34,326 bases of DNA from an uncultured Algisphaera sp. (GTDB lineage: Bacteria; Planctomycetota; Phycisphaerae; Phycisphaerales; Phycisphaeraceae). The notes below the pieces were generated by a model that made no database searches, had not been told where the DNA came from, and saw nothing but the letters and a program-made list of their open reading frames with translations. This document shows positions 29,519-34,326 of the stretch, one piece after another. The DNA is taken from the NCBI GenBank assembly GCA_938015655.1, contig CALLPP010000050.1, positions 1-34,326 on the forward strand. The letters run 5' to 3'. Within the stretch, counting starts at the first letter, position 1. Each line of letters opens with the position of its first letter. A program made the translations under genes and the position numbers.

Positions 29519-30052
29519 ATGGAAGCCCGCTCGCACCCCCCGCACTACACCGCCGAGGACTACCAGACCTGGCCCGGCGACTGGGAGCTGTGGCACGGCA
29601 CCCCGGTCTCCATGTCCCCCTCGCCCACCTTCCGGCACCAGAAGCTGCTGGGCGATCTGGTCTACCAGCTTCGTCTGCAACTCGAAGGCCGCTCCGCCTG
29701 CCCCTGCGACATCGTGGTCGAGCACGACTGGCACATCGCCCACGACCACATCGTCCGCCCCGACCTCATGATCGTCTGCGGCCCCTTCGAAGGCGACTTC
29801 CTCGACCGCCCCCCCGCCCTGGCCGCCGAGATCCTCTCCCCCGCCACCGCCCACAAAGACCGCAGCGCCAAACGCGACCTCTACGCCCGCCAAGGCGTCG
29901 CCGTCTACCTGATCGTCGATCCCGACACCGCCACCATCAAAACCCTCACCCGCACCGCCGACGGATCGCTCGAGCCCGCCCCCCACGCCGGCGACACCAC
30001 CCCCGTCACCCTCCACGACGGCTGCACCCTTCAGATTCCGCCCACCCTCTGA
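29519..30052 (+). CDS. Uma2 family (DUF820) PD-(D/E)XK-fold endonuclease-like protein
   Basis: YTAEDYQTWPGDWELWHGTPVSMSPSPTFRHQKLLGDLVYQL...VRPDLMIVC...ALAAEILSPATAHKDRSAKRDLYARQGVAVYLIVDPD. Confidence 0.88.
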   Translation: MEARSHPPHYTAEDYQTWPGDWELWHGTPVSMSPSPTFRHQKLLGDLVYQLRLQLEGRSACPCDIVVEHDWHIAHDHIVRPDLMIVCGPFEGDFLDRPPALAAEILSPATAHKDRSAKRDLYARQGVAVYLIVDPDTATIKTLTRTADGSLEPAPHAGDTTPVTLHDGCTLQIPPTL

Positions 30053-30099
30053 ACCGCCGCGGTATCCACCCCATCCGCCTTCCGGACGCGCCGGCGCCG

Positions 30100-30588
30100 T
30101 CAGTCGTCCTCTATCCCAAACACGTCCAGCCAGGCATCCACGCTCTCGGCGTCCAGCGGCTCGATCCGCGGCCGCGCCGGCGGCCGCGGCCCCACCACCC
30201 CCTTCGCGTGGTCGCGCGTCAGCCGCGCGATGAAAACATCACTTGGTAGATCCGTCGCCCCCCGCGCCCGGGCCGCCGCCCGAATTTCCCGGTCGCTGCT
30301 GACCACCGTCAGCCGCTTGGGCGCCGAACTCGCCCGCACCCGTGCGATGATCACCTCGTCCGCCGACCGCCCGGAGCCCGAATAGATCAGCTCCACCCCC
30401 TCCACCGGCGACACCGCCGCCCCCATCGGCTTCACCCGCCCGTCCGCCACCACCAGCACGCCCCCGCCCCGCGGCCCCACCCACCGCGACGTCGCCAGCG
30501 CCCGGCACAATCCCGCCTCGTCCATCCCCGCCATCCGCGGCGGCAGGTCCGCCCGCAACACGTTGTAACAATCCACCATCAGCGGCAT
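30100..30588 (-). CDS. YacP-like NYN domain protein (predicted RNase)
   Basis: MPLMVDCYNVLRADLPP...VLVVADGRVKP...ELIYSGSGRSADEVIIARVRAS...LTVVSSDREIRAAARARGA: NYN/PIN-like Asp pattern. Confidence 0.8.
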   Translation of the reverse strand: MPLMVDCYNVLRADLPPRMAGMDEAGLCRALATSRWVGPRGGGVLVVADGRVKPMGAAVSPVEGVELIYSGSGRSADEVIIARVRASSAPKRLTVVSSDREIRAAARARGATDLPSDVFIARLTRDHAKGVVGPRPPARPRIEPLDAESVDAWLDVFGIEDD

Positions 30589-30669
30589 GAGGGCTCCTTC
30601 GACACCAGGACCAGGCCCCGGGCCGCCCGAAGACCAACCCACCCGGGCCACCCCCGGACCGCGTGTCTC

Positions 30670-30697
30670 TTGACGCCTGCCGGTGATCGGCTAATCT
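30670..30697 (+). promoter_or_regulatory. Candidate sigma70-type promoter upstream of fusA
   Basis: ttgacg - 16 nt - taatct; TTGACA/TATAAT-like with ~195-nt leader before the fusA ATG. Confidence 0.35.
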
Positions 30698-30891
30698 CTT
30701 CGGCTCGGTGGCGAGCTGATCCTAACGTGATGCCACACCGCAACCTGCGGACTCCCTCCGGCAGCCTCGGCTAAAGCCCGAACGGCTCGAATGTTATCGT
30801 TGCCTCCCCGCTCGTTGGCCTGGTCAACCCCACGCCGCGGCGCCGGCCTTCCCCCCCCTCGCCCCACCCCTTTCCGCCCCCTGGTCCCCCC

Positions 30892-33030
30892 ATGAGCACC
30901 GCAACCGACACCGGCAAACTCTCCCGCCTGCAAAAGACCCGCAACTTCGGCATCTGCGCTCACATCGACGCGGGCAAGACGACCACCACCGAGCGGGTTC
31001 TTTACTACACCGGCAAGAGCCACAAGATCGGCGAAGTCCACGACGGCGCCGCCACCATGGACCACCTGCAAGACGAGCAGGACCGCGGCATCACCATCCA
31101 GTCCGCGGCCACCACCTGCCCGTGGACCCGCGCCGGGGTGGAATACACCTGCAACCTAATCGACACCCCCGGCCACGTGGACTTCACCATGGAAGTCGAG
31201 CGGTCGATGCGCGTGCTCGACGGCGCAGTGGTGGTTTTCGACGGTAAAGAAGGTGTCGAAGCCCAGTCTGAAACCGTGTGGCGGCAGGCCGAGCGCTACG
31301 GCGTGCCCCGCATCTGCTTCATCAACAAGATGGACAAGATCGGGGCCGACTTCGACTTCAGCTTCAGCTCCATCGGCGAGCGTCTGGGCGCCAAAGCCAT
31401 CGCCGTGCAGTGGCCCATCGGCGCCGGGCACGACTTCAAAGGTCTGGTCGACCTGATCACCATGAAGGCCGTGTACTTCACCGGCGACATGGGCTCGGTC
31501 ATCGAAGACCAGCACGACATCCCCGACGACCTCAAAGAAATCTGCGAGAAGAAACGCGAAGAAATGATCGAAGGCGTCTGCGACGCCGACGACGACCTCG
31601 CCGAGAAATACCTGGGCGGCGAAGAAATCACCGAAGCCGAGATCCGTGCCGCCCTGCGCAAGGGCACGCTCGAAAAACTCTTCCACCCGACATTCTGCGG
31701 CAGCGCACTGCAAAACGTGGGCGTGCAGAAGGTGCTCGACGGCGTGATCGACTACCTGCCCGACCCCACCGAAGTGCCCGAGACCGAAGGCACCGACCCC
31801 GACGACGCCGAGAAGCGTCTGACCCGCCCCCACAGCGAAGACGCCCCCCTGTCGGCGCTGGTGTTCAAAATCGTCAACGACGCCCACGGCGACCTGACCT
31901 ACGTGCGCATCTACTCGGGCAAGCTGGAAAAAGGCACCCGGGTGCTGAACTCCAACAACGGCAAGAAAGAGATCGTCAGCCGCATCTTCGAGATGCACTC
32001 CAAAGACCGCCTGGCCCGCGACGAAGCGCTCGCCGGCGAGATCGTCGCCGTGGTCGGCCTCAAGCAGTCGTTCACCGGCGAAACCCTGTGCTCGGCCGAC
32101 GACCCGATCGTGCTGGACCGCATGGACTTCCCCGAGCCGGTGATCAGCATGAGCATCGAGCCCGCCACCGCCGGCGACAAAGAAAAGCTCTCCACCGCGC
32201 TGGGCACCATCCGCCGCGAAGACCCCAGCTTCCAGGCCAACTACGACGAAGAAACCGGCGAGACCATCATCGCCGGCATGGGCGAGCTGCACCTGGACAT
32301 CATCACCACCAAGCTCACCCGCGACATGAAGATCGGCGTCAACGTGGGCCAGCCGCGCGTGGCCTACAAAGAGTGCATCACCGGCGCCGCCGAGGCCCGC
32401 GGCATCCACAAGAAGCAGTCCGGCGGCCGCGGCCAGTTTGGCGACTGCACCATCAACGTCTCGCCCATCACCGAAGAAGAAGCCGAAGAGCAAGAGCTCA
32501 AGTGGCAAGACGGCGTAGTCTTCGTCGACAAGGTCACCGGCGGCTCGATCCCCCGCGAGTTCATCCCCTCGGTTGGCGTGGGCTGCCGCAATACCGCCAA
32601 GGGCGGCGTGCTCGCCGGCTACCCGCTGTTGGGCGTCAAGGTCGAGCTGCTGGAAGGCAAGTACCACGACGTCGACTCGTCGCAGATCGCCTTCGAAATG
32701 GCCGGCACCATCGCCTTCAAGGAAGCCACCCGCAAGGCCGGCCTCCAGCTCATGGAGCCGATGATGAAGGTCATCGTCACCACCCCCGACGAGTTCTTCG
32801 GCAACGTCACCGGCGACCTCAACCGCCGCCGGGCGATGATCATCGGCGATGAGGAACGCGGCGTGGTCCGCATCATCACCGCCGAAGCCCCGCTAAGCGA
32901 GATGTTTGGCTACAGCAACAGCCTCCGCGGCATGAGCCAGGGCCGCGCGTCCTACGCCATGGAGCCGCTGCGTTACGCCGCCGTGCCTGCCGGGGTGGCC
33001 AAAACCATCCTGGAAGATGGCAAGTCCTGA
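30892..33030 (+). CDS. fusA: Translation elongation factor G
   Basis: [88 protein letters not shown]; 712 aa. Confidence 0.98.
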   Translation: MSTATDTGKLSRLQKTRNFGICAHIDAGKTTTTERVLYYTGKSHKIGEVHDGAATMDHLQDEQDRGITIQSAATTCPWTRAGVEYTCNLIDTPGHVDFTMEVERSMRVLDGAVVVFDGKEGVEAQSETVWRQAERYGVPRICFINKMDKIGADFDFSFSSIGERLGAKAIAVQWPIGAGHDFKGLVDLITMKAVYFTGDMGSVIEDQHDIPDDLKEICEKKREEMIEGVCDADDDLAEKYLGGEEITEAEIRAALRKGTLEKLFHPTFCGSALQNVGVQKVLDGVIDYLPDPTEVPETEGTDPDDAEKRLTRPHSEDAPLSALVFKIVNDAHGDLTYVRIYSGKLEKGTRVLNSNNGKKEIVSRIFEMHSKDRLARDEALAGEIVAVVGLKQSFTGETLCSADDPIVLDRMDFPEPVISMSIEPATAGDKEKLSTALGTIRREDPSFQANYDEETGETIIAGMGELHLDIITTKLTRDMKIGVNVGQPRVAYKECITGAAEARGIHKKQSGGRGQFGDCTINVSPITEEEAEEQELKWQDGVVFVDKVTGGSIPREFIPSVGVGCRNTAKGGVLAGYPLLGVKVELLEGKYHDVDSSQIAFEMAGTIAFKEATRKAGLQLMEPMMKVIVTTPDEFFGNVTGDLNRRRAMIIGDEERGVVRIITAEAPLSEMFGYSNSLRGMSQGRASYAMEPLRYAAVPAGVAKTILEDGKS

Positions 33031-33062
33031 ATTTAAACAGGCACAACACCGCCTTCGGCCAG

Positions 33063-33088
33063 GCCCCGCCCAGCGCGGGGCTTTTTTT
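33063..33088 (+). terminator. Rho-independent terminator of fusA
   Basis: gccccgc-ccagc-gcggggc followed by ttttttt, ~33 nt after the fusA stop. Confidence 0.9.
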
Positions 33089-33206
33089 GCGCCTACCAAA
33101 AATTTGCACCATAACAAAAAATTTTATGATGACATCTCCTGATCCCGTGCTACGCTTTATACCCGTAGTTTTTGAAGTTGTTATTTAGTTCTTCAAGAGG
33201 TTTTCG

Positions 33207-33875
33207 ATGTTTGACCCCTTCTCCCGCCCGTCCGCCTCGGTCGCTGCCGCATGTGGGCTCGCCCTTGCCTTCGGCACGCAAAGCCTCGCCCAGTTTTCCC
33301 CCCCCGACATTTCCAACAACGTCGATGAGCCCGACCGTTTTGTGCTAAGCGAAGGATCCAACACGGTGAGCGGCTCGGTCTCCAACGCGGCCCAGCCCGG
33401 CGGTGACCCCGACTTCTTCACCTTGGTGGTGCCCGACGGCTGGCGGATCGACCGTATCGAGCTGACAAATTACACCGGCGCTGCCGTCTCGTTCTTCGGC
33501 TTTGCCGAAGGCGACAGCCTCCCTGCCGTGCCCACCCAAGATGGGGCAACCTTCACCGCCGAGGCCGACGGGTTCGCCCTCATCGGAGCCGATCAAATCG
33601 GTGGTCAGCTTTTTTTCCCGCTGGTGATCGGCGATGTCAACATCCCCGGCGAGCCACCAACGCCCCCCCTCATTTCCACCCCCCGATTTGATCCCATCGC
33701 CGGTCTGGGCCCCGGAAGCTACGCCTTTGTGTTCGAAGAAACGTCGGCCATCGCCGTGAACTACGAACTAGATTTCCAGGTGTCTCAAGCCATCCCCGAG
33801 CCCAGCTCCGCCCTGCTTACCGTCGGCACCACCGCGTTGTTGAGCCTGCGCCGCCGGCGTCGCGCTAACGCCTAA
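33207..33875 (+). CDS. Secreted PEP-CTERM sorting-signal protein
   Basis: N-terminal signal peptide (AAACGLALAFGTQSLAQ) and C-terminal AIPEPSSALLTVGTTALLSLRRRRRANA. Confidence 0.85.
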   Translation: MFDPFSRPSASVAAACGLALAFGTQSLAQFSPPDISNNVDEPDRFVLSEGSNTVSGSVSNAAQPGGDPDFFTLVVPDGWRIDRIELTNYTGAAVSFFGFAEGDSLPAVPTQDGATFTAEADGFALIGADQIGGQLFFPLVIGDVNIPGEPPTPPLISTPRFDPIAGLGPGSYAFVFEETSAIAVNYELDFQVSQAIPEPSSALLTVGTTALLSLRRRRRANA

Positions 33876-33929
33876 GCACGCCGCTCCTATCATCTCGGCC
33901 GTGCCCCGCCGCACGTCGACACCGGGTTG

Positions 33930-34326
33930 ATGCTCGCTCTGCTTCCACTGGTCGCCGCCGCGGGCCTGCCGTGGTGGACCTCTCACTGGACATCACTCTA
34001 CGTAGACGCCACCATGCTGCCGATCGGCTTGCTGGCCGCCGCGAGACCGGCAGCGACCGTCCCGCCGCCAGTGTGCGGCTGGCCCGTACCGGCCACCGCC
34101 TGCAACTGGTCGGCGTACACACCGCACGGCCGCGCAGCACGGTGACCCCCGCCCCGCCACTCAGCGCGCCGAGCTTAACACCCTGGCCAAGCGTTTCCCC
34201 ACCGATGACCGCCAGACGGTTATCCGGCTGGGCGACTTCAACGCCGTACCGTGGCCCGCCCCGGTGAACGAGGCCGCGAAGACCACGGGCCTGCGCCCCG
34301 TACGCGGCGCCGCGTTCTGGCGGCCC
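33930..34326 (+). pseudogene. Endonuclease/exonuclease/phosphatase (EEP) family remnant; at least three frames, central part missing, partial at window edge
   Basis: Frame 0: MLALLPLVAAAGLPWWTSHWTSLYVDATMLPIGLLAAARP (TM N-terminus); frame 2: RPAASVRLARTGHRLQLVGVHTARPRS; frame 1: QRAELNTLAKRFPTDDRQTVIRLGDFNAVPWPAPVNEAAKTTGLRPVRGAAFWRP. Confidence 0.55.

Noticed and set aside
29519-30052. Uma2-family protein as a sign of an IS element or defence island
   Set aside because: Uma2/DUF820 genes are common solitary paralogues; no transposase, terminal repeats or defence partners are nearby.
30691-31071. 126-aa minus-strand ORF upstream of and overlapping fusA
   Set aside because: Runs antisense into the EF-G N-terminus and has no recognisable motif.
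31156-32667. 503-aa minus-strand ORF within fusA
   Set aside because: Antisense shadow of EF-G; composition is low-complexity and lacks any domain motif.

Overview
The window looks like a GC-rich Planctomycetes (probably Phycisphaerae) chromosome segment; that lineage call is inference from LEPR-type and PEP-CTERM proteins and gene style. It holds housekeeping genes: ftsH, an LptE-like lipoprotein, a BamD/TPR-like protein, mutL, rsmA/ksgA, frr, pyrH, a YacP-like NYN protein and fusA. A minus-strand cell-surface polysaccharide locus spans ~15.6-27.5 kb: four glycosyltransferases, a sugar-phosphate transferase, an ABC exporter pair, an FkbM methyltransferase, and an AMP-ligase / SDR / ACP / hexapeptide-acyltransferase cassette. 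Between rsmA and that locus are three poorly characterised genes: an OB-fold-like protein, a BshC-like GHQ-motif protein and a zinc-ribbon pseudokinase. The most notable observations are: (1) a LEPR-type giant surface protein at the left edge whose reading frame is broken twice, once exactly at a (CGGGG)n pentanucleotide tract, so loss of one unit would restore that first junction; (2) a zinc-ribbon pseudokinase lacking the catalytic residues; (3) an ACP-dependent acylation cassette inside the export locus; (4) a sulfatase remnant and an EEP-nuclease remnant, both with N- and C-terminal pieces but the middle missing; (5) two long intergenic inverted repeats. No rRNA, tRNA or CRISPR array was recognised.
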